From Shewanella sp. UCD-KL12 (GTDB taxonomy: Bacteria > Pseudomonadota > Gammaproteobacteria > Enterobacterales > Shewanellaceae), in contig NZ_MPHJ01000017.1 in the NCBI RefSeq assembly GCF_001957125.1, positions 1 through 64,000 on the forward strand: DNA of 64,000 nucleotides, in the 5' to 3' direction. Both the position numbers and the translations under genes were made by a program. A model generated the notes under the pieces. The model was not told where the DNA came from. It ran no database searches and worked only from the letters and a program-made list of their open reading frames with translations. Below, in pieces: positions 19,701 through 28,877 of this stretch; positions within the stretch are counted from its first letter, which is position 1; the number at the start of each line of letters is the position of its first letter.

Positions 19701-20843
19701 CTAGATAATATCAAGCTTACGGAAGTTTTGGCCTTTGAGGCGTATCACCTCCTGCTCAGATAACTCATAATAATCAAACATCATCCTTCGCTCATGAGGC
19801 GTTATCTTTCTTAGCTCCTCCAATAAGACGACTTTGGCATAACAGTTTGCTCGAGCGACCATTGCCGCCTCTACTGAGAGCTCTTTATAACTTAAGTTAT
19901 TATCAAGCTCAGCCAATACCTTAGCCATAGGACTCGCTTCAAAATTCAGGTGGTGTAGCAGTTGCCAGTTCAAAGCATTACCATGCTCAAGCACTAGCTG
20001 ATAGACCTTTTCTGCAGGAAACTCTGTTGCCACAACCGCGTCATACACCTCTTTATCTCTACTGCCACTCGCTTCCCTAAGCCAAGTACCCCATGTCTGC
20101 TCGAAAAGCTTCGCACTGTTTTTAAGCACGACTGATGGCCCTAATTGGCTCAGTAGCGTACAAGTATATACAAATGAGCCATCTTGTTCATGAAGCTTGG
20201 CCAAGGCTCTGGCTGCAATAGCGCTTACCACTGAGTAGCGCCATAGCTTTCTCGTGGTCCATAACAGGTTTGCATGCCCTGAAGGTAGCCAGTTTCTTAT
20301 ACAGAAGTATGGAATTAACAGTTTAATATTCTCAATACCAATAAAATTGATAACCAATTTAATATCAGTTACCTGAACATCTGAGCGCTGTGGACGCCTA
20401 TGCCTAAAAGAGGAGCTATTGACCATATTGATAAGATCTCTTACCAGCCACTGCTGCTCCTCGATTAAAGGCCTTAGCCTATTGATGTCGATATTTTTTG
20501 CCTGTAATAGCTCTAACATCAACAACTGATTTTCATTGATGCCTGAATGAGTTAGGACCTGTTCAGGGGAGGTTAACCTATGCTCTACAGCATTACTGAC
20601 TGTATTGATAAGTTGAGCAGAAACCTCTTCAAAAACCTGCTTTGCTTCAATTTGCTTAGCTAACCGCTCTAAAACAGCCTCTCTTTCAATAGCGAGCTTA
20701 TTCGCGTCAGCCTCTAATTCAGCATCAAGCTCATCAAACATAGAGTTCGATTTTTGTTTGCCAACAATAAGTTGTTGGTACAACCTATGCTCTATCTCAA
20801 TAATTTTTCCTGGCCTAACACCGCCAGCAACCGATATTGCCAC
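19701..20843 (-). CDS. HDOD-domain signalling protein
   Basis: Protein of 380 residues. The N-terminal 90 residues are highly charged and partly coiled-coil (ELDAELEADANKLAIEREAV). From about 105 to 310 an HDOD-type region is visible: LLMLELLQAKNIDINRLRPL, VRDLINMVNSSSFRHRR, IKLVINFIGIENIKLLIPY and the later SAIAARALA and TLLSQLGPSVVL. HDOD domains resemble HD phosphohydrolases but usually lack catalytic metal residues; they link to motility, biofilm or cyclic-di-GMP signalling in other bacteria. No output domain is visible. It is a single gene with no operon partner. Confidence 0.82.
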   Translation of the reverse strand: MAISVAGGVRPGKIIEIEHRLYQQLIVGKQKSNSMFDELDAELEADANKLAIEREAVLERLAKQIEAKQVFEEVSAQLINTVSNAVEHRLTSPEQVLTHSGINENQLLMLELLQAKNIDINRLRPLIEEQQWLVRDLINMVNSSSFRHRRPQRSDVQVTDIKLVINFIGIENIKLLIPYFCIRNWLPSGHANLLWTTRKLWRYSVVSAIAARALAKLHEQDGSFVYTCTLLSQLGPSVVLKNSAKLFEQTWGTWLREASGSRDKEVYDAVVATEFPAEKVYQLVLEHGNALNWQLLHHLNFEASPMAKVLAELDNNLSYKELSVEAAMVARANCYAKVVLLEELRKITPHERRMMFDYYELSEQEVIRLKGQNFRKLDII

Positions 20844-20955
20844 TTTCAGCTATTCCCCTTAAAACCCTATACCTATAATTTAGCATCAATTGTCGATATT
20901 TTGCAGAAATTACAATTAACTAACGCCGCTAAATATCTGTAAATACCTAGATGTA

Positions 20956-21351
20956 TTACTTGCCTACTCGCTCAAAAAGCAGTGGCCCGCTACCCGCTGT
21001 TGAATGGTATTGCCCTTTAAGCTGTTGACCATCAGCAGATAAGGTCAGTGTATGCCTACCTTTTTCTACCCAACCTGGGATTGGGCGCGTTACCACAACT
21101 TGATAATCTAACTCGTCACCTTGCCGTGTACCAATACCGTACTCCACCATAGCGACTCCCTTATACTCAACGTAGTGACTAACGTGAATAGCATCACCAT
21201 CTTGAGCTATTATCATGGTACCACGCGTAAAGTCAGCACTGTTGATATCAGCCCACAAGCCATCAATCGCTATATCTTCAGCAATACATAAGCCCGTTAG
21301 AGTCAGCATTAACATAACACTGATTAACAGTTTACTTATCATATGAGTCAT
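20956..21351 (-). CDS. Small secreted protein, unrecognised
   Basis: Protein of 131 residues that I do not recognise. It has a signal peptide (MISKLLISVMLMLTLTGLC, after a short MTH), cleaved probably near IAED, leaving about 105 residues rich in beta-strand pattern: GTMIIAQDGDAIHVSHYVEY, DELDYQVVVTRPIPGW and HTLTLSADGQQLKGQYHSTA. The pattern resembles small beta-sandwich or lipocalin-like periplasmic proteins. The ATG at 21351 has AGGAGGGATG upstream, a good ribosome-binding site; an ATG three codons later is possible. It lies 85 bases downstream of the S9 peptidase gene and may share its transcript. Confidence 0.65.
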   Translation of the reverse strand: MTHMISKLLISVMLMLTLTGLCIAEDIAIDGLWADINSADFTRGTMIIAQDGDAIHVSHYVEYKGVAMVEYGIGTRQGDELDYQVVVTRPIPGWVEKGRHTLTLSADGQQLKGQYHSTAGSGPLLFERVGK

Positions 21352-21436
21352 CCCTCCTTAATACGAAGCACACTGATAAAATAGGCCTCACAAAGGAGGC
21401 CTAATAATTAATTTATGCGCGTTTACCTCATCAAAC

Positions 21437-23920
21437 TTACTTAAGCTCTTGCTCAAATAACTTATAGATGCGGCGATACTCATCAAGCCAACTTGAAGGC
21501 TGCTTAAAGCCGTGTGGTTCAACTGGGTAGATAGCCGTTTCAAACATTGGTTTCTCTAACTCAATCAAGCGCTGAACTAAACGTACACTGTCTTGGAAAA
21601 AGACGTTGTCATCTAATACACCACTCATTATCAGCAATGGTTTTTCTAGGCCTTGAGCATGTTCGATAGGAGAGCTACGCTCATAAGCGATAGCGTCTAC
21701 ATCTGGTGTATTTAAGATGTTAGACGTATAAGGGGCATTATAATGTGCCCAATCTGTCACAGGACGAAGCGCTGCGCCAGCTTGAAAAAGCTCAGGCTCA
21801 GTAAATAGTGCCATAAAGGTAAGGAAGCCACCGTATGAACCGCCATAAGTTCCGACTTTATCTGTATCAACATTGGCATTGGCAGCCATCCAGCTCACCC
21901 CATCTTTAAGATCTTCCACTTCTGGGTGACCCATATTTCGGTATACCGCTGTTCGCCAATCTCGCCCATACCCCTTTGAACCACGATAATCCATATCCAT
22001 CACCACATAGCCCTGCTGGGTTAGTAGGTTATGGAACATAAACTCACGAAAATAACCTGAGAAGCCATAATGTGCGTTTTGTAAATAGCCTGCACCATGG
22101 TTAAAAATCACAGCAGGATATTTTTCTGCACGATTCTTATCATATCCTTGGGGTAAAAATACACGGGCATAAACTTCACCTGCACCATGGGTAGACGGCA
22201 CTGCGACAACTTCTGGTGCCTGCCAAGGATAGTTTTGGAACTCCTCACTGGTATAGTGAGTAAGCTGCTTACGCTGACCACCTATAGGTTTAATAAACAG
22301 TTCAGCGGGCTCTGTACGTCGTGATGCGTTAAGCAATAAATAGCTCCCATCAGGACTTAGCTCATAGTCTAGTTGACCATCCCACTGAGTTAGCTGCTCA
22401 TCTTTACCTGTGGTTATATTCACACGATAAACATTGTCTATCCCAGGATGAGACTTATTAGCCTTATAATAGATAAACTCAGCCTTAGGGCCTAAGGTGA
22501 TATCACTAACAACAAACTGCCCCTGAGTAAGTGGTTCAGCTTCTTCACCCTGTTGTTTTAGGTAGATATGAGAGTAACCAGTCTCTTCTGATAGATAATA
22601 GAGGCTTTCACTATTAGGTAACCAGCCAAATTGGTTAAAGTTATAATTAACCCATGCGCTATCATGCAGCCTATGCTCAGTATTTAGCGTCCCCTTGTCT
22701 AAGTTAAGTGTGGCAATCCACCTATCTTTGTTATCAACGGCTTCAAGCATAATTGCGACTTCAGAGCCATCTGTCTGCCACTGAATAGCACTTTGCGACC
22801 AGCCCCAATCTTGCATCAATTGAAGTTTGCGTGGAGTCGTCTCACTTTTATATTTTTCACCAATCGCTTTAGCATTTTCCTGCTTAACGGTGGCTAGAAC
22901 ATCCTCATCGAAGCCTGTTAGCCCCTCAATAGTAATATCAGTCTTTTTATGAGTCTTTAGGTCGAGTAAAACCAAACGCTCACCAGGTGCCTTGTCCTCT
23001 GCGACTCGAGCTCTAGCAGGTACCGCGTCGACATAACCCTGCTGACCTAAATAGTTTGGCATAATGTCGTGCTCAGCGCGCCAACTGTAATCTTTATTGA
23101 TTAAAGATAATACGATGTAGCGGCCATTAGGAGAAAGGCTGAGGTCGCTAACAACCTCACTATCACCAAGGTACCAAGTCTTTGAAGCAATAGTGGGATC
23201 GACTTTTTCTAGCTGCTGCTTATACGCTTGTTGCTGCTTCGCTTTGTCTTGTTGCAAGGCCACATATTTAATTAATCTGTGTTGTTGCTTGGCGATATAG
23301 CTATCAGGATCTTTCACACCTTCAGGTTTTTTAGCCATTTTAATATTAGCTAATTGCTCAATCATGCCGCTATCTTGGTGGATTCTGAATATATCCTCAC
23401 CTTGCCAAAAAGCGATATCTCCACTGCTTAGAAACCTCACGCCATCGATAGCATCGTTTTGCCGAGTTAGTTGAGACACCTTACCTGTGGCTAACTCTTT
23501 TACGAACAAGTTTCCCTGATAGATATAAGCCTTACGCTTACTGTCATGACTTAAGACGCCACGCTTCTGATCGGCAAGATGAAGCTGATCAAGTGTCAGC
23601 TTTGAAGCTGCTCCCTGCAATACAGGCTGCTTATAGTAATCTCTGGTTGCAGAGTTATGAGCTTGTCTCGCAAAGTAAACAGATTGACTATCATCACTCC
23701 AATAAGCCCCCTTCGCTTGCAGACCCATCCAATCAGGATTAGCCATAATCTGCTTCAGGGTAAGTTGCTCGTTAACTTTAGGTGGTGTCGCAAGTACTGG
23801 GGAAGCTGCGAGGTTATTGGCTAAAGAATCAGTTTGATTATTGGAGTCTGTAACCGCACAACCACTTAAAATAGCGATTGCCAGTACACTAAGTCCTGAG
23901 TTTCGAAGCAGACTTGTCAT
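21437..23920 (-). CDS. S9-family prolyl oligopeptidase-like lipoprotein
   Basis: Peptidase of 827 residues from the ATG at 23920, which has AAGGAAGGATA upstream; the frame runs to 23971 but without support. The N-terminus is a lipoprotein signal (LAIAILSGCA, lipid Cys at about 21). Residues about 60-560 are a repeat-rich beta-propeller of the dipeptidyl peptidase IV type, and about 570-827 form the alpha/beta hydrolase with Ser in GGSYGGF (about 695), Asp in LDDNVF (about 770) and His in PHGF (about 803). S9 enzymes cut short proline-containing peptides; a periplasmic, membrane-attached role in peptide use is inferred. No regulator is adjacent. Confidence 0.92.
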   Translation of the reverse strand: MTSLLRNSGLSVLAIAILSGCAVTDSNNQTDSLANNLAASPVLATPPKVNEQLTLKQIMANPDWMGLQAKGAYWSDDSQSVYFARQAHNSATRDYYKQPVLQGAASKLTLDQLHLADQKRGVLSHDSKRKAYIYQGNLFVKELATGKVSQLTRQNDAIDGVRFLSSGDIAFWQGEDIFRIHQDSGMIEQLANIKMAKKPEGVKDPDSYIAKQQHRLIKYVALQQDKAKQQQAYKQQLEKVDPTIASKTWYLGDSEVVSDLSLSPNGRYIVLSLINKDYSWRAEHDIMPNYLGQQGYVDAVPARARVAEDKAPGERLVLLDLKTHKKTDITIEGLTGFDEDVLATVKQENAKAIGEKYKSETTPRKLQLMQDWGWSQSAIQWQTDGSEVAIMLEAVDNKDRWIATLNLDKGTLNTEHRLHDSAWVNYNFNQFGWLPNSESLYYLSEETGYSHIYLKQQGEEAEPLTQGQFVVSDITLGPKAEFIYYKANKSHPGIDNVYRVNITTGKDEQLTQWDGQLDYELSPDGSYLLLNASRRTEPAELFIKPIGGQRKQLTHYTSEEFQNYPWQAPEVVAVPSTHGAGEVYARVFLPQGYDKNRAEKYPAVIFNHGAGYLQNAHYGFSGYFREFMFHNLLTQQGYVVMDMDYRGSKGYGRDWRTAVYRNMGHPEVEDLKDGVSWMAANANVDTDKVGTYGGSYGGFLTFMALFTEPELFQAGAALRPVTDWAHYNAPYTSNILNTPDVDAIAYERSSPIEHAQGLEKPLLIMSGVLDDNVFFQDSVRLVQRLIELEKPMFETAIYPVEPHGFKQPSSWLDEYRRIYKLFEQELK

Positions 23921-24100
23921 TATCCTTCCTTTTGTTTTCAATGATCCTGATCTCCCGATATGGAAAGTCATACCACGTCATTGATATTATTTTGCCGATA
24001 TTTATATCATAAAAGGGATAAGGATTAGTTGTTAATCTTTAGAAATCTTGTAACAAATACTAAAAGAGCATGGAGGAAGATAGTGAGGAGTAAGTTAAGC

Positions 24101-24688
24101 TTAATCCTTAGGGTAAGCGCCGCCATTAAGGAAGTTTTGTAGTAACTCATGCCCCTGCTCAGTAAGTATTGATTCGGGGTGAAACTGAACCCCCATTATA
24201 GGCAAAGTTTTATGACTCATAGCCATGATCTCTCGGCCATGTTCAGGGTCATCAAACCAAGCATCTAAAATGAAATTTTCAGGTAGAGATTCGACAATCA
24301 ATGAGTGGTAGCGGGTAACAGTCAACGGGCAATTTAATGACTCGAAAAGACGGTGACCTTGATGATTAACTTGGCTGGTTTTGCCATGCATAACCCTAGC
24401 GGCACGAACAACGCTACCACCAAAAACCTGAGCAATAGCCTGATGCCCAAGGCAAACACCTAGTATCGGCAATTTACCAAAAAAATACTCAATAGCAGCA
24501 AGAGAAACACCTGCTTCATTAGGCGTACAGGGACCGGGGGAGATCACTAGGTATTGCGGCGCCAACGCTTCAATTTCCTCTATGGTAATCTCATCATTTC
24601 GCTTAACCACAATCTCTTGACCTAACTGCTGAAAATACTGCACTAAGTTAAATGTAAAAGAATCATAGTTATCGATCATTAAGACCAT
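24101..24688 (-). CDS. pabA: Aminodeoxychorismate/anthranilate synthase glutaminase subunit
   Basis: Glutamine amidotransferase of 195 residues from the ATG at 24688 ([14 protein letters not shown]); the frame also allows a TTG at 24700. Class I motifs are [28 protein letters not shown] with the catalytic Cys (about 79), and the HPES motif with the catalytic His. It supplies ammonia to PabB (folate) or TrpE (tryptophan). No trp gene is next to it, so pabA is preferred, but a shared role is possible. It stands between the S9 peptidase and sspB with its own likely promoter. Confidence 0.9.
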   Translation of the reverse strand: MVLMIDNYDSFTFNLVQYFQQLGQEIVVKRNDEITIEEIEALAPQYLVISPGPCTPNEAGVSLAAIEYFFGKLPILGVCLGHQAIAQVFGGSVVRAARVMHGKTSQVNHQGHRLFESLNCPLTVTRYHSLIVESLPENFILDAWFDDPEHGREIMAMSHKTLPIMGVQFHPESILTEQGHELLQNFLNGGAYPKD

Positions 24689-24772
24689 AGAGCTGCCCAA
24701 TACTGACTAGGTTTATTATTTTTTAAGGTCGCAGATGCTACCACACGCACAATTGAACTTCACTTCACAATC

Positions 24773-24804
24773 AAAAAAAAAGCCAGTCAAACGACTGGCT
24801 TTTA
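24773..24804 (-). terminator. Terminator of sspAB
   Basis: AGCCAGTC and GACTGGCT form an 8-base-pair stem with a 4-base loop, with a run of T on the reverse-strand side (and A/T flanks on both). It lies 18 bases after the sspB stop. Confidence 0.9.
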
Positions 24805-24821
24805 ATGTGCACATGTAAGTA

Positions 24822-25307
24822 TTACTTAACAAGTGTGAGGTGACCACGTCGCTTTGGCTCAGGCGCTTTCTCATCAGGCGTACTTTCAACAGCTGAAGGC
24901 TCGTCACTTGAAGCATCAAGCTGTTCCTTCATCTCAGGATTAACGACTGATAAACCAGCATCTTCTGGCTCAGCTTCAAGCTGGTAAGCATCTTCAGTAT
25001 CGAAGACTGTACCAGCACCGTTTTCTCGTGCGTAAATAGCAACAATTGCAGCCATTGGCAAAACAACTTGCTGAGGTACGCCACCAAAACGGGCATTGAA
25101 CTCAATAGAATCATGTCCTATCTGCAAGTTAGCAACTGCAGTTGAAGTAATATTAAGTACAATTTGACCATCTTTAACATATTGTTGAGGAACCTGGGTA
25201 CCCGGCACATAAGCGTCAACGACAACATGCGGAGTTAAATCATTATCCATCAACCAATCATAATATGCTTGCAGCAAGTATGGGCGATTTGGGGTCATAG
25301 GTTTCAT
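24822..25307 (-). CDS. sspB: ClpXP adaptor SspB
   Basis: Protein of 161 residues. The folded part (about 1-110) starts MKPMTPNRPYLLQAYYDWLM and includes HVVVDAYVPGTQVP and the conserved FNARFGG, the surface that binds the ssrA tag. After an acidic, flexible region the C-terminal RRGHLTLVK is the ClpX-docking tail. SspB delivers tmRNA-tagged proteins from stalled ribosomes to ClpXP. Its ATG overlaps the sspA stop by one base (TAATG), a strong coupling sign. Confidence 0.96.
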   Translation of the reverse strand: MKPMTPNRPYLLQAYYDWLMDNDLTPHVVVDAYVPGTQVPQQYVKDGQIVLNITSTAVANLQIGHDSIEFNARFGGVPQQVVLPMAAIVAIYARENGAGTVFDTEDAYQLEAEPEDAGLSVVNPEMKEQLDASSDEPSAVESTPDEKAPEPKRRGHLTLVK

Positions 25308-25936
25308 TACATACCCATGCGCATTTCGCGCTCGGTCTCTGTAAGTGAAGCTTTAAATGATTCACGATCGAAAAGGCGAGTCATATAGGCTTTTACTTCT
25401 TTCGCTGTACGGTTATCTAATTCGATACCCAATACTGGCAAGCGCCATAACAGCGGCCCAAGGTAGCAATCAGCCAAACCAAACTCTTCAGCCATAAAGT
25501 ATGGCATCTCGTTAAACACAGGCGCGATAGCGGTTAGGCTTTCCTGTAGTTCTTTACGAGCAGCATCTGCACGATCACCACTTCTGATACGATCAACTAA
25601 GGTATACCAGTCATTTTCAATTCTATGCATCATCAGACGAGTCTGACCACGAGAAACTGGGTACACAGGCATTAGTGGTGGGTGCGGGAAACGCTCATCC
25701 AGATACTCCATGATGATACGTGAGTTATAAAGTACTAGCTCACGGTCAACTAAAGTAGGAACTGTATTGTAAGGGTTCAGTTCGATCAGGTCTTCATGCA
25801 TCTCACTTGCCTCAACCTGTAGTACATCTACAGTAACGCCTTTTTCAGCTAAGACAATACGGACTTGATGACTATATAGATCATCACCACCTGAATACAG
25901 GGTCATGATTGAACGTTTATTGGCAGCAACAGCCAT
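25307..25936 (-). CDS. sspA: Stringent starvation protein A
   Basis: Protein of 209 residues of glutathione-S-transferase fold that binds RNA polymerase; in E. coli it is needed for acid and stationary-phase survival. Start chosen at 25936 with CGGAGGG upstream; the frame extends 16 codons further without a ribosome-binding site. It shows the N-terminal thioredoxin-like segment (TLYSGGDDLYSHQVRIVLAE), the cis-proline region ELNPYNTVPTLVDRELVLYN and the conserved YLDERFPHPPLMP with the PHP motif needed for function. It is followed by sspB, as in E. coli. Confidence 0.95.
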   Translation of the reverse strand: MAVAANKRSIMTLYSGGDDLYSHQVRIVLAEKGVTVDVLQVEASEMHEDLIELNPYNTVPTLVDRELVLYNSRIIMEYLDERFPHPPLMPVYPVSRGQTRLMMHRIENDWYTLVDRIRSGDRADAARKELQESLTAIAPVFNEMPYFMAEEFGLADCYLGPLLWRLPVLGIELDNRTAKEVKAYMTRLFDRESFKASLTETEREMRMGM

Positions 25937-25964
25937 TGATACCCTCCGAAATTTATAAGACAAA

Positions 25965-26008
25965 AGCAAAAAAACATAAAGCAAACGAGGGGCAAAGCCC
26001 CCCGTTTA
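25965..26008 (-). terminator. Probable terminator of the pet operon
   Basis: On the reverse strand AAACGGGGGGC and GCCCCTCGTTT (25983-26007) form an 11-pair stem including one G-U, with a 3-base loop. A T-rich tract (GCTTTATGTTTTTTT) follows. It lies between petC and sspA. Confidence 0.65.
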
Positions 26009-26044
26009 CATTATGCGGATAATACAGTCTAACCTTTATAAGCG

Positions 26045-26746
26045 TTAGTGTACATCTCTCCAGTATTCTTTCTTCAACAAGTAAGCGATTATGAAGAAGA
26101 TAAACAGGAAGCCCATGACCCACCAACCTAAGCTTTCACGCTCAAGTTTTACTGGATCACCTGAGTAAACCAGGAAGCCAGTAATATCACGAACAACTTG
26201 ATCATACTCATCAGCGCTCAAAGAACCACCAGTTGACACTAGTGTACCGTCTTCTTGTTTCACTGGCACACCTTGAAGGTGCTCAAGTACATGTGGCATA
26301 CCCACTGATGGGAACACTGTATTGTTTACACCAAATGGGCGTGACTCATCTTTATAAAAACCTTTAAGATAAGTATAGATCCAATCTTCACCACGCACAC
26401 GTGCCACTAAAGTAAGGTCTGGAGGAGTTGAACCAAACCACTTAGCTGCGCCGTCTTCAGGAATAGCATTTTCCATCAGATCGCCGGGCTTAGCATTCTC
26501 ATCAAACATATACTTTGCACGCATATCATCGATAGAGATATCTAAGTCATCAGCAACTCGGCTATAACGTTGGTATTGCGTGCTGTGACAGCCTGCACAA
26601 CTATGTTGGAAATGTTCCAGACCACGCTGCAGAGACTCTTTATCGTTTAAATCGATATTAGCGCTCTCTAGGTGCACATTCGAACCACCTGCTGCAAATG
26701 CTAGAGATGGAACTAAGGTAACTAATGCTATAAGTAATTTTTTCAT
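26045..26746 (-). CDS. petC: Cytochrome c1 subunit of the bc1 complex
   Basis: Protein of 233 residues. It has a signal peptide (MKKLLIALVTLVPSLAFAAG), one heme-binding motif CAGCH (about 50-54), the distal Met ligand in the GMPHV region (probable), and a C-terminal membrane anchor (about 207-226) ending KKEYWRDVH. Cytochrome c1 accepts electrons from the Rieske protein and passes them to soluble c cytochromes. It starts on the last base of the petB stop (ATGA-type overlap at 26746), so the three pet genes form one operon. Confidence 0.96.
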   Translation of the reverse strand: MKKLLIALVTLVPSLAFAAGGSNVHLESANIDLNDKESLQRGLEHFQHSCAGCHSTQYQRYSRVADDLDISIDDMRAKYMFDENAKPGDLMENAIPEDGAAKWFGSTPPDLTLVARVRGEDWIYTYLKGFYKDESRPFGVNNTVFPSVGMPHVLEHLQGVPVKQEDGTLVSTGGSLSADEYDQVVRDITGFLVYSGDPVKLERESLGWWVMGFLFIFFIIAYLLKKEYWRDVH

Positions 26747-27960
26747 TAGTGAGTCAACCTCTCTGGAACAGGCTTAGTCTTCTCATTCTTACTGTAGATC
26801 CATAGGAATAGGAAGAACCCAAAATAAGTGATTGTGAATATTCGTGCAGCAATCGTAAGCGCTGGAGTAGCAGGAACTGCACCCAAGTAGCCTAAGATAA
26901 CAAACGAAACTGCAAACTGACCAATGTTCAACTTATGAGTCAAGCTACGGTATCTAACAGACTTAACCTTACAGCGGTCCAACCAAGGAAGAACGAATAG
27001 CACAGCTATCGCTAAGCCCATACCAACAACACCTAATAATTTATCAGGGATTGCACGCAAGATTGCGTAAAATGGTGTGAAGTACCAAACTGGCGCAATG
27101 TGCTCAGGGGTCTTCATAGGGTTTGCAGCTTCAAAGTTAGGCTTCTCTAGGAAGTATCCGCCACCTTCAGGCATAAAGAACAATACATAACAGAAGACTA
27201 TCAGGAAGCCTGCGACACCCATGATATCTTTTACTGTGTAGTAAGGGTGGAATGGAATACCATCTTTTGGCCAACCATTTTCATCCTTGTTCTTCTTAAT
27301 TTCGATACCGTCAGGGTTGTTTGAACCCACTTCATGTAGCGCAATTAAGTGTAAGAATACCAATACCACTAGCACTAAAGGCAATGCGATAACATGCAGT
27401 GCAAAGAAGCGGTTTAGTGTTGCACCAGAGACAACAAAGTCACCTCGTATCCACAAAGTCAGGTCATCGCCTATGACAGGAATGGCACCAAACAGAGAGA
27501 TAATGACCTGAGCACCCCAGTAGGACATCTGTCCCCAAGGAAGCAGGTAGCCCATAAAGGCTTCAGCCATCAGTACGAGGAAGATCAGCATACCGAACAA
27601 CCAGAGAAGCTCTCTTGGCTTTTGGTAAGAACCGTAGATGATACCTCGGAACATGTGCAAGTAGATCACAACGAAAAATGCTGAAGCACCCGTGGAGTGC
27701 ATATAACGCAACAACCAACCGTACTCAACATCACGCATGATATATTCAATTGACGCAAAAGCGCCTTCAGCTGTTGGTACATAGTTCATGGTCAACCAGA
27801 TACCTGTTAGTAACTGGTTAACCAGAACTAACATAGCTAGTGAGCCGAAGAAGTACCAAAAGTTAAAGTTTGTTGGTGTCGCATACTGGCCAACATGACG
27901 GTTATACGTCGCCGTCATAGGAATGCGAGCATCGATCCAATCAACAACATTCTTAATCAT
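26746..27960 (-). CDS. petB: Cytochrome b of the bc1 complex
   Basis: Membrane protein of 404 residues, with eight likely helices. Four heme-ligand histidines are in two helices: the pair in RYMHSTGASAFFVVIYLHMFRG (about 84, 98) and the pair around FALHVIALPLVLVVLVFLHL (about 189, 203). The quinol-site motif PEWY is here PVWY (about 291-294, APVWYFTPFYAILRAIP). It oxidises ubiquinol at the outer face and carries out the Q cycle. Between petA and petC, with overlaps of one base at both ends. Confidence 0.96.
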   Translation of the reverse strand: MIKNVVDWIDARIPMTATYNRHVGQYATPTNFNFWYFFGSLAMLVLVNQLLTGIWLTMNYVPTAEGAFASIEYIMRDVEYGWLLRYMHSTGASAFFVVIYLHMFRGIIYGSYQKPRELLWLFGMLIFLVLMAEAFMGYLLPWGQMSYWGAQVIISLFGAIPVIGDDLTLWIRGDFVVSGATLNRFFALHVIALPLVLVVLVFLHLIALHEVGSNNPDGIEIKKNKDENGWPKDGIPFHPYYTVKDIMGVAGFLIVFCYVLFFMPEGGGYFLEKPNFEAANPMKTPEHIAPVWYFTPFYAILRAIPDKLLGVVGMGLAIAVLFVLPWLDRCKVKSVRYRSLTHKLNIGQFAVSFVILGYLGAVPATPALTIAARIFTITYFGFFLFLWIYSKNEKTKPVPERLTH

Positions 27961-28550
27961 TATGCTGCTCCTTTATCGACACCGATGATGACATTGCCTT
28001 CATCGATATACTGATGTGGTGGAACAACTAAGTTCAATGGTGCAGGAACACCTGAGAATACACGACCTGCCATATCAAACTTAGAGCCATGACATGGACA
28101 GAAGAAGCCTGAAGGAACACCTTCAACCTGCTCACCGAACGTATCTGGTAAGTAAGTAGGAGAACAACCTAAGTGAGTACATAAACCCACTGCGATAAAG
28201 AACTCCGGATTGATTGAACGAACTGCGTTTTGAGCGTAAGAAGGCTGTTGCTCCTCAGCTGATGCAGGGTCGCGCAGTTGACTATCTAATGTGGCAAGGT
28301 TGTTTAGAATCTCTTCTGTACGGCGTACAACCCAGACAGGTTTGCCACGCCATTCAACACGGATCAACTGACCTGGCTCTACTTTGCTTATATTTACTTC
28401 AACCGGTGCGCCTGCAGCTTTCGCTTTGGCACTCGGATTCCATGACTTTATAAAAGGAACCGCTACAGCGACGGCACCTGCACCACCTACTACGGCGGTT
28501 GCTGCTGTCAGAAATCTGCGACGTCCGGTATCGACTGGCGCATTGCTCAT
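27960..28550 (-). CDS. petA: Rieske iron-sulfur subunit of the bc1 complex
   Basis: Protein of 196 residues. The N-terminus has a Tat motif (GRRRFLTAATAVVGG) that serves as a membrane anchor. The [2Fe-2S] cluster ligands are in CTHLGCSP (about 124-129) and CPCHGSKFD (about 151-154), with two Cys and two His plus a bridging disulfide pair. It passes electrons from quinol on cytochrome b to cytochrome c1. First gene of the petABC operon. Confidence 0.96.
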   Translation of the reverse strand: MSNAPVDTGRRRFLTAATAVVGGAGAVAVAVPFIKSWNPSAKAKAAGAPVEVNISKVEPGQLIRVEWRGKPVWVVRRTEEILNNLATLDSQLRDPASAEEQQPSYAQNAVRSINPEFFIAVGLCTHLGCSPTYLPDTFGEQVEGVPSGFFCPCHGSKFDMAGRVFSGVPAPLNLVVPPHQYIDEGNVIIGVDKGAA

Positions 28551-28833
28551 CCACTTATCTCCAGAGAGTGTTGGAATTTTTGTTTTAGATTATTTTTAAA
28601 CTTTGGGTTTTACCCCAAAAGTCAAAAACGAAACTTGAGGCGGGGCTCATTATAGCCAAAAATTAGAACCAGATCATAGTAAATCAGATAACAAAGTTAA
28701 CTATGTAATGAAAATAGCTGTTCCAGCTCAAAAAACATTCAGCTTCCTATACAAATAAAACAAATAAACCCATAGATAAGTGGTAAAAAAGAAATAGCAT
28801 ATCTCACTAAATTAGTAAGTTATCACTATTAAG
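28551..28833. other. Intergenic region upstream of petABC
   Basis: About 280 bases without a gene. A TTTGGG/CCCAAA hairpin lies at about 28602-28619, and a likely pet promoter lies at about 28649. The part from 28680 to 28830 is A/T-rich with no structure I recognise. Confidence 0.5.
28649..28676 (-). promoter_or_regulatory. Probable petABC promoter
   Basis: On the reverse strand a perfect TATAAT (28649-28654) is followed by the GC-rich discriminator GAGCCCCGCC. The -35 region is weak, with no close match to TTGACA at 16-18 bases, so an activator may be needed. Confidence 0.45.
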
Positions 28834-28865
28834 CAAAAAAAAGCCCGGCATAAGCCGGGCTTTTA
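28834..28865 (-). terminator. Terminator of the hfl operon
   Basis: AAGCCCGGC and GCCGGGCTT form a 9-base-pair stem with a 4-base loop, followed by a T run on the reverse strand, 13 bases after the hflC stop. Confidence 0.95.
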
Positions 28866-28877
28866 ATTCAAATAGCT

